From Adiantum capillus-veneris (lineage: Eukaryota > Streptophyta > Polypodiopsida > Polypodiales > Pteridaceae): 64,000 bases of DNA. The translations under genes and the position numbers were made by a program. The DNA lies in the NCBI GenBank assembly GCA_014529385.2, contig CM043960.1, positions 35,635,396-35,699,395 of the forward strand, in the 5' to 3' direction. Shown here one piece after another: positions 10,901 through 22,114 of this stretch; the stretch's first letter is position 1; every line of letters begins with the position of its first letter. The notes under the pieces are model-generated. The model saw only the letters and a list, made by a program, of their open reading frames with translations, was not told the DNA's origin and ran no database searches.

Positions 10901-11450
10901 AAATCCATGGGATGCAAGTTAGCTATGGACACCTCTGTGTGCCTGAAAACGTGTCTGGACAAAATCATACTTCCAATGCCTCTGAAAGGTCATTGGATCT
11001 GTCAATGTATGAAAAAATAACATTTGATCCGCTGAGAGACAAGATTTCCACTCAGATTTTCTTGGATGCCTGTAACTCATCCAAGGCCTGAGATGGCAAA
11101 GAAGTGAGCATCCATCTCATAGTATGATGGAAGCTTGTTAAGCACAAACTACAATAAAGCCCTTTCCACACAGAATTCAATACAAGCTCGAAACAACCTA
11201 CTTTCTTGACCATCATTCTATAAACTAGAACTTCACAAACGGGAATGTCACCACAAGCTTTCATTATGAGACACCACCCTTGCACACAAGGCGTGTTTCC
11301 ATGTGCACATGTGCAAGCTAGCAGAAAAACACAGACAATGCACTCATTCACATCTTTGCAGTATCAGTCATCACAAATAATGAAACCCCTGCCCCCCCCC
11401 AAAAAAAAAGAAAAAAAGAAAAACAGAACCAAAAACAGAAGAGATCATAC
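10901..11450 (-). other. Start of intron 2 (or truncation) of the Rossmann gene
   Basis: No continuation of the Rossmann fold is visible between the donor at 11450 and the gypsy fragment. The ORF at 11351-11052 has no recognisable motif. A C10A9 run lies near 11391-11409. Confidence 0.4.
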
Positions 11451-14210
11451 CTTCCTGTTTGTCCAGAGGCACCAGCTACCAGCACTTTGAACCCAGTAAA
11501 ATTGCTTCTGTCTTCCTGCTGGGAGTTTTGTGGTTTCTCTGTCAATGATCCATTTCCTTTTTGTTCTCTTTGTGCGTTGATTCTCATGCCTTCGTTCTGA
11601 ACCATAGCAGAAGTACCCTGAATAGTCTCTTTGGCAGTGTCCATAAGAAGCTCTCCCATTCCCAGTGCCTCCATGCCAACATCTCTAGCTGCTCGTGCAG
11701 ACTCCCGCACAGCTTTTTGTACAGAATCTTGAACCCGACCCAATGATTTGTTGGCTTCCCTTTCAATTCTTGTAGCTCCTTGCTGTAGCAGATTCCCTTC
11801 TTCTTCTAGTACACTTTCTGCTTGGGATATGAAGTCCTTAGCTTGTGCCCTCATAACATCACTATTATTCTGCACAAGCCTTTGGCCAGTTGATACCACT
11901 TCAGACAAATCCTGTCCCAGCTGTTCCCCAGTTTCACCAACTTTCTTATTCACATAAGATGTTGTATCCGCAGCCACATCTGCAACAGCCTTTGCAGAAG
12001 CTTGAACCTCACTAGCCTGCTCACTGAAGTTGTCAAGAGCACTGTTTGTTTGAGACTTCAATGTGTCTTCTACATTCGAGGCCACTTCTGCAACATCCTG
12101 CTGAACCTGTTCCCCTGTTTCATTTACTCTAGTACCAACATCTAGAGTGGTGTCCGAGGTGACATCGGCAAGTGTCCTGACTGAATTTCCTATGTCATCG
12201 GCGAGCTCTTTCTCAGAGTCAGAAGAGGAGCTACTTGACTGCTCATTAACAGCATCAGTAATACTCCCAACTAAGCTCTCGCCTCCTGCCACAGCATCAC
12301 TGACAACTTGCTTCTGTGTATCAGCAGATTTATCAACCACATCCTTAGCAGTATCCTCCGTGGTCTCAAGTACTCCTTTCACACCCTCTGCAGCATCATT
12401 CACAGCATTTGACACACTTGAATCATCTGACTTTTGATTGCCGTTCCCTTGGAGAGTGTCTTCTGCTTGTGAATCACTTCTAAGCCTATCCTCTGGCTGC
12501 AAGCTGCCATTACTCGCATCCTCAGAAAGATCTGCTGATGATCCTGTTTTACTATCTCCATTCATCAGTTGGGCAACTTCCTTTGGAACATCCTCCTCTG
12601 CTGCTTCTTCCTCCTCTAGCTCTTCCATCAAATCTGGCTTTGAAGGTGTCACTCCCTTTCTGTGTCCTGCAGTTACGCGCACACATAATTAAAAGTCCTC
12701 ATTTTGATTGATGTACTCAGCTTAGAATTGTAAAGCATCAATTAACCAAGTTTTTTGAAAGCCAAGCCAGATAGAAAAATACCGCTTCAATTACAACAAA
12801 GTGAGCATTGAAACACCCAAGTCATGCCGACTTACAAGCCTATAATTTCATAATTATGCCATCCTTTCCCATACCACACTTGGTGTGCTTCCCCTTATAT
12901 CCTATCCTATCCTTACTAAACATTTTAAAATCCCATACATTCGTTTACTTGATTGTTTCCGTTACAAAACTGGGAATGGGCAACAAAATTGACATTCCAA
13001 ACTCTATGCCTAGAAAATTTCTGCTTATATACATTTAAGAAGATGGAAAACTTCGATGTATCACAATCAATTACATGCTACCAGTAGAAATGCATGGCAT
13101 GTTCAAACTTTTGGGAGTCCAGATAAAGCATTGCAAATGATGAGGTCCTGAAAGTTATACTGATACAGCGTGGGTGTCCATAGCTTCTACACACAGAAGA
13201 ATACGGAGAAGATAGAGAAACATGATGCGAAGAAGTAGGGCTAAAGTTGTGTTTCCATACACTCATCAAACATGAAAAAAGTGACCTTGTTCTTTAAACA
13301 TTTGGAGGCAATGTGACCTATCCCCAGTAGGATGTGATTGGCAGTGTCCCCTATTGTTAAATCATTAAGAGACTTCCTGGCTCCCCCATTTCCTTCTTTG
13401 ACCATGGCTCTTTCTCTTGCTCCTTTGTTCCAAAGCTTCTCTTTTCTTTTATGGTACAACCTTGGTGGAGGGCGATTGGGCCAGCGTCTTCTTGGGGGAC
13501 ACATCATCGTTGTTATTAAAAAGAGAGGACTTTCATCCATCACTTCAATGGAAAGTTCAACTCTGACAGTTGGTGTCACCCAATCCATTCCCCATTGATT
13601 CTTTGAAATTAATTATGACAAAAGAGGCCATGAGCACTCCATGTGACAAAGAACAGACTACATAAAAGCTTCAAAGACTTGAAGGGTACCACGAGCAGAC
13701 TATGGATACTGGCTAAACTAGTCTAAGGAAAGCATGAACTCAAAACAGAGACTTAGAAAGCTGTGTCAAAAAAGGCCATCAACACTCCATATGACAAAGA
13801 ACTGCAACAAAGCTTTAAAGTGTAGAAAGGTAGCACCAGCAGACTGTAGATGCTGCCAAAGAGTACTGCCAAAAAGTACTCTAAGTTAGAAAGGGTAAAA
13901 GTCACAAAAGTGACTGCCCTTTCGCCGAAACACACAACACTCTTTGGTCTAGAGCGATTGTTCTATTTCAAACACACTGATACTTACTGGGTCGGCGGTG
14001 CTGTGTTTTTGCAACAAGCTTCTCGACATCTCGCTTTGAGCCACCAGTGACTGCTGCGCATTGAAGGTTCCTCCGGCTGCTGGGTTGCCTCTGTACCGAG
14101 GGTGTGCAAGAAGCCAGGAGGCTGCTAGACCGCAATGTATGCTTCACCGCTTCATCCTTTTGATGAGAGAGGAGGTCGGGTAAGACAGTGCGGGTTGCGA
14201 TTGAAGCCAT
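11451..14210 (-). CDS. Plastid-targeted LEA-like plus Rossmann-fold NAD(P)-binding protein, 5' two exons
   Basis: Two exons are supported: 14210-13988 and 12666-11451. Exon 1 starts MASIATRTVLPDLL and is Ser/Arg-rich with few acidic residues, like a chloroplast transit peptide. It ends at a GTAAGTA donor; the acceptor CTGCAG precedes exon 2 in matching phase (...RRP-R-HRKGV). Exon 2 opens with an acidic stretch (MEELEEEEAAEED). About 280 residues of alanine/serine/glutamate-rich amphipathic repeats then follow (recurring T-x-x-x-V-x-E-x-G-E-Q-x-x-Q-D units), resembling LEA proteins. It finishes FKVLVAGASGQTGR, a Gly-rich dinucleotide loop, at a GTATGA donor. About 480 residues are present. 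The rest of the Rossmann domain must lie beyond the window, or was lost to the TEs in the intron. Tic62-, HCF173- or PTAC16-like affinity is possible but unproven. Confidence 0.65.
12667..13987 (-). other. Intron 1 of the Rossmann gene, with a gag-like relic
   Basis: A 1.3-kb intron bounded by GTAAGT and CTGCAG. A minus-strand frame at 13588-13241 ends GIGHIASKCLKNK, resembling the 'GHIASKCPNK' half of a gypsy Gag zinc knuckle. The first two cysteines are missing, so this is at most a relic. Two similar blocks around 13620-13700 and 13770-13830 share 'ACTCCATATGACAAAGAACTG'-type wording, an imperfect direct repeat. Confidence 0.45.
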
Positions 14211-14284
14211 TGTTGCGAAGGGTGGTTCCGTAGTCGCTGTTGTTGTTGATGGCGGTGGTGTTACTGGACTAGGCGTGGGTGTGT

Positions 14285-14287
<3 letters not shown>

Positions 14288-14315
<28 letters not shown>
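14288..14315. repeat. 28-base poly-G tract upstream of the Rossmann gene
   Basis: An uninterrupted G28 run (C28 on the gene's sense strand) lies about 80 bases upstream of the ATG at 14210, in the likely promoter or 5' leader. Such tracts can form G-quadruplexes and are copied inaccurately. Confidence 0.85.
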
Positions 14316-14833
14316 AGAGAGGGCGGTGTGTGATGCGTCCGCAGTACTTGCTCAGACAACTTTGGGCATTTCTTGTTTCGACATTTGGGGTCCGCTGCTT
14401 CACCCACGTGGACGCTCCTCCATTCCTCGCACTTTGCAAGTTTGCACCTTGTTGCTTGGAGAAATTGCGGGACTCAGAGCTAGGGGAAATTTACCAAAAT
14501 ACCTCCTCAAATTTTAAAAACTCCGAACATACCTTTTAATCAATTTTCGAGGATTGCTCCAATTTTGCATAGCTAGTGTTTCGGCAATAGAGATCTATCT
14601 TTAAGTGCCCTACATTTTAAAAAAAATACCAATTACTTCACAAATAAAGACATTTGTGTCTACTAATAATAAGCCATTTCAGTTCGAGGGCCCACAATGC
14701 CATCTAAAAGCCTAGTTCTATCATTTTTTTATTGAGGGAGAATAAATCTTTTGATGAAGAGTTGCAAAAAGGAAAGTATTTGGAGATGTTTGTGAGAATA
14801 ACAAGGGGTATTTTGGGAATTCTGGAAAAAATT

Positions 14834-15063
14834 GGGCATTCTTGGCCATTACCAGCTATAGGGTACAATACACACACATAATTGTTACCATGGGTTTTGA
14901 TCCCAACTACAAGGCGACCCTTCCTAGAGCCTTCATGAAGCACCTAATGGGAATTCTTGGCCATTACTAGCTATGGGGTACAATACGCGCACAAAATTGT
15001 TGCCATGGGTTTTGATCCCAACTACAAGGCGACCCTTCCTAGAGCCTTCATGAAGCACCTAAT
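14834..15063. repeat. Tandem duplication of a 115-bp unit
   Basis: Units 14834-14948 and 14949-15063 are nearly identical (both contain TTTTGATCCCAACTACAAGG and end CACCTAAT). A third copy starts at 15064 and stops after a few bases. No coding sense was recognised. The surrounding 14316-14833 is AT-rich and holds nothing else I can name. Confidence 0.85.
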
Positions 15064-15126
15064 GGGCATTCAAGATCGGGGGTGTTACCTCCATCTCAGG
15101 CATGACTAGAGGTAATTTGACCGCGG

Positions 15127-15129
<3 letters not shown>

Positions 15130-15164
<35 letters not shown>
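15130..15164. repeat. (GA)n microsatellite
   Basis: An AG dinucleotide run of about 34 bp just left of the copia relic. Confidence 0.9.
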
Positions 15165-15167
<3 letters not shown>

Positions 15168-15499
15168 TAGCCAATTTGTTAGTACAAGACTTTGAGTCAG
15201 GTACTTCAACTCCGAGGGGATGGCATTGACATCGAATGTAACGGGAAATTAAAGCTTTTCAAAGCAAAACAAAGAGAGCGAATTTCCCAACGTGTTGAGA
15301 AATTGAACCAAGCAACTCTACAAGATAATGACTTTGTTTTTGAACGCTTCCTAGACATGAACTCAAGGTCAATGAATGAATGCCTATTTTTCTAATAATC
15401 AACACATGCACTCTTTCGACCCAGAAATATCACAATGAGGCAAAAATATCATATCGTGCAAATAGCTAGAATCGAAAATCATGCATGAGGAAGATGAAT

Positions 15500-15960
15500 T
15501 GGGACATTTTTCTTGCTAAAGTCAAAAATATCAACGAAAAACTTATTGTTGGCGATGAAGTCATTCCCGATGATTCACTTGTGCATACCATCTTCAATAA
15601 TTATAAGATATGTATCAGACTTTTGCTTCTACTTTGAGGCTTGTTGCACAGGGCAATGATAATGCTATGAAGTTTGATGGGTTGATCACTTTGTTGTTAC
15701 AAGAGGTTATGTCAAGAAAAAATAGGGCTAAGCAATGTGTTGTTGATCAGGTTTTTGTTGTTGCACGAAGAGATTTCCAATGTTCCTTCTTTAGGTAGCA
15801 AACCATCTGTGACAAATGCCGCCATAACAATAATGCATCTGGTAAATTTATCAAGAGAGGAAAGAAAAAGTTGCATTGCAGCTATTGCAAAACTGCTTAT
15901 CATTAATAAAGCGATGTTCTATGATAAAGGCTAAAGAGACATGTAAGAAAGAAACTGAAT
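15500..15960 (+). pseudogene. Copia Gag fragment with zinc knuckle
   Basis: A frame near 15520-15600 reads KLIVGDEVIPDDSLVHTIFNN, resembling the copia Gag (UBN2-type) core. A second frame near 15800-15900 reads CDKCRHNNNASGKF followed by LHCSYCKTAYH, the start of a CCHC knuckle. Stops intervene, so no full protein is possible. Confidence 0.5.
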
Positions 15961-16059
15961 CTTCTTCAAATGCACCCATTGTAGGATTTGAAAATTTTAT
16001 CGTTGATGTAGAATGGCCTTTGAGTGTGCATTGTCAGTATGACCCTTCTCTCCATGATG

Positions 16060-16445
16060 CATGCATGATTGAGGCTGCAGATTCACATGTGTGGTATTTT
16101 GACAATGGTTCTACAAAGCGCATTACATCTCATCGTGAATTGTTCACTTCTCTTGATGTTGTCCCCAATGGGAATACTATCACTTGCACCCACATTGCCT
16201 CTTCTCCAGTTTATGGGGTCGAAAAGCATTTGCAACACTTGTTCTTGTTAAAATTTTTATGGACAACGGATTGCATTGTTCACGATCTTCCTTCAAGTGA
16301 TACTATTGTGGCATCAGGTACCTTCTCTTGTGGGCCATACAAGCTCAATTCTTATGAAAAGTGTGTGGAAAACTTTGCAAATGTAGTTACAAAGTCTCAA
16401 GTTGTTTCATGTGCTAAACTATGGCATGCACATATTGGCATCTGA
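16060..16445 (+). pseudogene. Copia protease to integrase-N fragment
   Basis: The peptide includes VWYFDNGSTKRITSHRELF, a variant of the copia protease loop (usually W-x-x-D-S-G-A-S/T, here DNGST), and ends CAKLWHAHIGI, equivalent to the 'LWHxRLGH' integrase zinc-binding start. The Asp-Asn-Gly change and downstream stop mark it as dead. Confidence 0.7.
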
Positions 16446-16537
16446 ATTTTCCAGTTTGATGCCTTTGCAAAAAACTAATATGGCTACCTCATTGACCCCT
16501 TTGGAGGCACCATCTAAGCCACGTCTGTGAAGACTAT

Positions 16538-16741
16538 ATGTTGGAAAAAATGCAACTACCAAAAAATGGTTCGGTGTGGGCTACTAGCAAGTTGCGGTTT
16601 GTTCACAAGGATGTTTGTGGCCCAATGTACACTCCTTTTAGAAACAATTTGTACTTCGTGACTTTCTTTGATGATTACTCACGGCACATGTGGGTATATC
16701 TACTTAAGGCTAAGTCTGAAGTGTTCATGCGCTTCAAATAA
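16538..16741 (+). pseudogene. Copia integrase core fragment
   Basis: LRFVHKDVCGPMYTPF and YFVTFFDDYSRHMWVYLLK match the integrase catalytic core, where the first Asp (usually 'H.D.CGP') and second Asp ('DDYSR') lie. The frame is lost after 16741. Confidence 0.8.
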
Positions 16742-17089
16742 ATTTTTCTATAGAGTAAAAATATATCCAATTGTATTGTGGACATCCTTGATTCTGATCG
16801 AGGGAGGGAGTATATGTCAAAAGAATTTGATGCATTTCTAGATGCTTGTGGGATATAAAACACTAATGTAGAGTGCCTTATACACCTCAAAAAAATAGTG
16901 TTGCTAAGAGGAAAAATAAGTCACTTATGGAGATGGCATGATATTGTTAAAGTTATAGCATCTCAAGTGAATAGCCCAATGTGATCCCAATATTTATTTT
17001 GGCTTTAGGTATTTATTTTACTTATTTTTCAAAGTCTAGGTAGGGAAATTTGCTAAGGTGAATATGTAAGCACCGCCTTGGTTCGACAG

Positions 17090-17091
<2 letters not shown>

Positions 17092-17169
<78 letters not shown>
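17092..17169. repeat. (TC)n microsatellite inside the copia relic
   Basis: About 39 uninterrupted CT/TC units separate the integrase part from the RNase H part of the element. Confidence 0.95.
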
Positions 17170-17172
<3 letters not shown>

Positions 17173-17712
17173 TTCTCCCCATCACTCTACACTTTCGCAT
17201 CGTCCCAACTTTGACATGCTATTAGAGCCATGGGGGAGAACTAGCATGTGCTAAGATATTAAAGCCGGTGCTTCCTCCTGTCTCTTGGCCTTTTTCCATT
17301 GCTCCTAGGCATCATTTTAAACATAGGGGGAAATCGGTGTCATGGTGCTCGCATAGTGTTTTTGGTGCCTCTGCCTTTAGGTGTTCTTTGCCATCAACAT
17401 CTTGAAATGCTCGATGCACAGCTCCTCACCGATAACACCTTCCCCACTAGCCTTGCTTTTTGAGACACAAAGGGCTTGAGCATCTGATGGTGACTACGAG
17501 CCCCCCCCCACCCCCCCACGGTTGGGTTTTGAAATGTTGGTCCTAGTTCCTCTGAACGGTGATGACCTCCCGATTTCCTGCAATGTCTTGAGATGCTTGA
17601 GCATGGATCTTTTGCCCCTTAACACAACAAATTTTTTTTAAATGCTAATGATGGGGATCCCATCGGGTGGCAACAGGTATAGCAAGGGTCGAGGCCATTT
17701 TTTAGTAACTAC

Positions 17713-18394
17713 ATGACATTGGAGATCATGTTGATTTTACCCTCTACCAAAGAGTTGTTGGTTGCCTCATTTATGTATGCAAGACCAGGCATTCAACTTG
17801 AAGTCTCACAAGTGAGCAGATTTATGCATAGCCCATGGCCTAACAATTGGTTGGCAGTTAAGAGGATCTTTCGCTACTTGAGTGGCACTCTACATCTTGG
17901 GTTGTTTTATCCCAAGGGGGGATCATTGCTGCCAATTTTACATGCTTTTTTTGACTCGGACTGGCCTAGTTGCTATGACACATAGGTGTTCATGAGTGGT
18001 TATGTTTCATACCCAGTTCATTCATATCTTGGCTAAGCAAGAAGAAATCTACTATGGCCACCTCTAGTTGTGAGGTTGAGTACATGGTAGCTTTATAGCC
18101 ACGATTATGCATGTGGCTGAGACACCTTATGGATGATTTTGGAGTTGGGGCACTCTCATCTACACTGATAGTCAAAGTGCATTGGCAGTTGCAAGAAACC
18201 TAATCTTTTATGCTCACATAAAGAATGTTGAGGTGCATTACCACTATGTCAGAGAGAGACTCTCAGCTGAAGAGATCAGCTTGGCTTATGTGCCAACACA
18301 GGACAACCTTGAGGATCTATTCACAAAGGCATTCCCTCATGAGAAGTCTGAAGCTTTTTGCAAAGCTTTGGGCTTGCTTCCCTTTGTGGATTGA
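17713..18394 (+). pseudogene. Copia RT end and RNase H fragment
   Basis: Frames 17713-17985 and 18182-18394 read YARPGIQLEVSQVSRFMHSPWPNNW (end of RT), then IFRYLSGTLHLGLFYPKGG and VEVHYHYVRERLSAEEISLAYVPTQDNLEDLFTKAF, the standard copia RNase H ending. It closely resembles the minus-strand copia at 20.9-21.5 kb, so both are from one family. Confidence 0.8.
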
Positions 18395-19595
18395 TCATGT
18401 CATGCATTCATATAAGATTAATAACTCCAAAATAGCCTGTGTGGCACTTTCCATGTGACATCCATGTGAGTGCACGAGGTTAACTAGCATCCAAATGAGT
18501 TGTACAAAGGTCTAAACCACTCGCCTAGCTTCATGGGTCAACCCCCCTTTATAGGGGATAATTCAAGGTGCTTCTTGGAGCCAGATACATTGGTACTACA
18601 CCTTGCTACTTCTATTTAAATAGCATAATCTTGTGCACACTTTTAGTGTTAGTTTCATGATTAATAATTCATTTTGATTATCTCTTGTGTATTGTGCCAT
18701 TGATTGTTGCTTATCAATATGAATGCTTCACTAATTAGGCATCATTAAGAGTAACAAGTGATATTAGATCCATATAGGATTAGTGTTGTGCTAATCCATT
18801 AGAGCTTATTGATTTAATAATTTAGAACTCACATTGATCAATGAGAAGACTCTATGCTTGATAATGTTCTTGGGTTTGACTCCCATTGAGCCACTAATCT
18901 TCACAAAAACGTAATCTCTTGATAAGTGGGGAATTATGCCTAGATATTCATAATCCCATTTGCCAATAAAACCCATTGATTAGTCCACAATCTATCGCGT
19001 TTAAATCATTTTAAAGTGCTCGATTGGCAGTTTCATCAGTTGGATTAAGCATTGGGTGATTTGCATCCTCTTTTGTTTATATTTATAGTTGCATTTTCCC
19101 TATTTTGCATCACAAATTGGTTCTTAGTAGAAAACCAATATTAGCTTGCATTACTCATATCATCTCAAAGCCTCTACAAACACCTCTCATTTGAAACTTC
19201 AACTCCGCAAGTTGGGCTTCATTAGCCCATCTAATCGGGATTGTGGCTAGCCCACCCAAAAAAGGGTGTTCTCAAAGGTCTAGCGTTCAAATCTCAGTGA
19301 ATTTTGGATTGGGCAACCATCCAAACTCAAAGCATGTGATAAATGCCATTGAAGAGCCAATCGCGTCTTTAAAAGGGCCACTCTCGTAGTAAAAAAATCT
19401 TCATCCTTTGGCACTCATCTCGAACTTCACAAAAGGCTTAAACCCACTTTATTGTAAAGTCGGGCCATCTTACTCTCTGCATTGTACAAGAAGCCTTTCA
19501 CACCACATTTCACTTGTACAAGCATTTGTTATCCCTTTTGGGCAAAAAATATCTCCAACCACATTTAATTAACCGATACATAGATTTTTTCAGTA
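18395..19595. other. Non-coding spacer downstream of copia
   Basis: AT-rich sequence with no recognised ORF. Around 19230-19400 there is a short block with a tRNA-like internal promoter B-box resemblance (GCGTTCAAATCTC), noted as a weak SINE candidate in the findings. Confidence 0.4.
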
Positions 19596-20250
19596 GTATA
19601 AGGCTTATACAAAGTATTATTTGATTATATCATTGTCTATTCTAAGTCCTTGGAAGAGCACGAAGAGCACGTCAAGGTAGTCTTCTAGCATTGCAAGCTT
19701 GATAAGATTTACATCAGTTGTAAGAAGAGTGATTTCTGCTTAGAAGAGATTCAATATTTAAGTCATATTATCCTCAAAAGCTTGAGATAGTAAACATGTG
19801 GCTTGTACCAAGAAATGTACATGCATTAAGAAACTTTCAAGGCATGTGTCCCCATTATAAAAAATTCATTGACAAATTCTCTTCCATAGGTGGTCCACTC
19901 CATAAATTAACCAAAAATTCACATTAAGTATCGATGGACTAGTGAGGAAGAACAAGCCTTCTCTATGCACAAAGAAAATCTCACATCTCAACTTGTGCTA
20001 GTGTTGCCAAACTTCTCAAAACCATTCCTGGTTCATTGTGATGCTTGCAATGATTTCCTTGAGCAATTTTACTTCAAGAAGGGTATACAATTGCATATGA
20101 GAAGGGTATTGGCCCACAATGAAAGAGGATATTCAAAACTATGTGTCTTAATGTCTTAAGTGTCAAAAGGTCAAGTATGTCATAGGAAAACAACCAGGTT
20201 TGTTGCAGTCACTCTATTATGATTGTATATGTCCCCTCGATTGATTGATT
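19596..20250 (+). pseudogene. Gypsy RT/RNase H fragment
   Basis: Translations over broken frames give SKSLEEHEEHVKVVF, the block after the gypsy catalytic DD, then EEIQYLSHII, VHALRNFQGMCPHYKKFIDKFSSI and an RNase H start with PFLVHCDACND and AILLQEG. A trace of the integrase N-terminus (GLLQSL) follows. It is similar to the RT of the 28759-36366 element but independent and on the opposite strand. Confidence 0.7.
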
Positions 20251-20700
20251 TGGGACGCTTCAAAAATCATCATGTTGGTGTGGTTTAGCATCATCATGTA
20301 AAGTAGGGGATAGTTTATAGTTGATTGTTGTTCTTGTGGTTAGTTGTTTAACTAGCATGTGGATGAATGGCATGTAGATTCGAGCTAAAGGAGGTTTATA
20401 GAGAAATTTTACATTTTTGTTACAGTTGTCATTATGGCCGCCACCCAATAGATTAAGTTTGTACATAGCTTAGCTTGGAATAAATTAGTAAAAATGTGGT
20501 TGAGGGTGGATGAGAATGACATGCTTGTAAAGAGGGGTCTAAAATCAAGACAAGTTATTTCAATGAAAAACTCTCAAATACCCAAGTGCATAGAGGCTTG
20601 TGCCATCTACTTTGGGGGCTAGAATTAAAGCCAGTGTCGTGCAAATTGCTCCTTTACCTCTCTACTCTATGTGTTAATACTATTAATCTTGTCTACGTCA

Positions 20701-20933
20701 TGTTGGAAATAGGGTTGGAGGGAAACACACACATCTTGGAGAAGACGAAGGAAGCTCAAGTCACACAACAGAGACTAGTAATACTACTTAGTGTGCAATA
20801 AAAAGATAAGATATCCCTAGAGTGATGGGCGTATATACAATGCACGGGAGAAAAAACCTCCTATTGAGGGGAAAAATGTCACAGTGGTCCTAAATGTGTT
20901 CACACACATCACTGCCACATGTATATGGTAACA
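20701..20933 (-). repeat. 3' LTR of the minus-strand copia
   Basis: A 233-bp repeat with TGTTGG...GTAACA ends (TG...CA), bounded on the inner side by a purine-rich tract on the minus strand. Confidence 0.65.
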
Positions 20934-21010
20934 AATCCCCCCTGAGAGTGATGTGATGAACGAGAGCTGGCACATCAAGTATAGGGAAGTGCCATGCTCT
21001 AAGGACGTGA

Positions 21011-21721
21011 TCAATCCACAAAGGGGAATGAGCCCAAAGCTTTGCGGAAAGCTTCAAACTTCTCACGGAACAATGCCTTTGTGAAAAGGTCTGCGAAGTT
21101 GTCATGTGTTGGCACATAAGCCAAGCTGATCTCTCCTGCTGAGAATCTCTCCCTAACATAGTGATAATGCACCTCAATGTGCTTTGTGAGAGCATGAAAA
21201 ACTGGGTTCCTTGCAACTGCCAATGTGCTATGTTTGTCAGTGTAGATGATGTTGGCAATGTCTTGTCCAACACCCAAATCAGTCATTAGGCATCTGAGCC
21301 ATACCCACTCAACCATAGCTGTGATGCAGGAACTACCAAGCATGAAACAAAAACCACTTGTGGACACTTGTGTGTCAAAACAACCAGACCAATCTAAGTC
21401 CAAAAAAGCATGTAAATATGGCGGAAATGATTCCCCCTTGGGATAAAGCGACCCAACATGTGAAGTGTCACTCAAGTAGCGAAAGATCCGCTTGACAGCC
21501 TACCAATGCTTAGACCCTAGGCTATGCATAAATCTGTTGACTTGTGAGACCGCAAACTGAATATATGGCCTTGTGTTGCATACATTAATAAGGCATCCAA
21601 CATCAGTTTGGTAAAGAGTGGCATTGGAAGGATCATCAGCATCATGAAGACTCAATTTCAAACATTTTTCCATGGGAGTGGCAATAGGTTTGCAATCCTC
21701 AAGTCCAAACTTACATAGCAA
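21011..21721 (-). pseudogene. Copia RT end and RNase H
   Basis: Frames 21721-21500 and 21475-21011 read FGLEDCKPIATPMEKCLKLS, IQFAVSQVNRFMHSLGSKHW and then a copia RNase H ending EVHYHYVRERFSAGEISLAYVPTHDNFADLFTKAL...FPFVD. The first and second halves are separated by a stop near 21495. It is better preserved than the plus-strand relative at 17.7-18.4 kb. Confidence 0.8.
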
Positions 21722-22114
21722 TACCTTGATGTAACTTATCTGTCACAAGGCAATACCATCATCACACTGCTTACTCTATATGCCCAAATACTGATGCAAC
21801 AACCCCAAATATTTCATCTTGAAAGTAGCATTCAAATCAGCCTTGAATTTAGCAATATGTGTCTGATTTAGACCAATATTTCAGCAAATCATCCACATAG
21901 AGAACAACGATGAGAAGTACATTGCCCTCACACTTCACATACAATGTGATTTTTGTTGGATTTTTACGAAAGCCTCAATGCCCTGCATAAGATTCCAAAC
22001 GCCCTTTGACACAAGAACATGTTGCATCATGTAAGCTCACATTGGGTAATTGTCCCCATCCAATCTATCCTTAGTAGCAAACATCTTGAACACATTTGTG
22101 TTGTTGTCAGCCAT
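21722..22114 (-). pseudogene. Copia Gag start fused to RT catalytic YVDD region
   Basis: The minus strand starts near 22114 with MADNNTNVFKMFATKDRLDG, a copia Gag N-terminus, continuing through an in-frame stop to MQHVLVSKGVWNLMQG. After about 60 codons it jumps to EGNVLLIVVLYVDDL, the RT motif with the catalytic YVDD. Capsid, protease, integrase and N-terminal RT have been deleted, leaving a miniature copy. Confidence 0.7.

Larger units (their letters stand above)
15480..18394 (+). mobile_element. Decayed Ty1/copia retrotransposon, plus strand, RT core deleted
   Basis: Ordered copia pieces run rightwards: gag tail with zinc knuckle, protease/integrase start, integrase core and RNase H end. 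Reverse transcriptase is missing between about 16920 and 17710, where a long (TC)n run and unrelated sequence lie. Frames are broken throughout and no LTR pair was found. Confidence 0.75.

Noticed and set aside
11561-12692. Plus-strand Ser-rich ORFs opposite the LEA-like exon
   Set aside because: Antisense shadows of a biased coding exon with supported splice sites on the minus strand.
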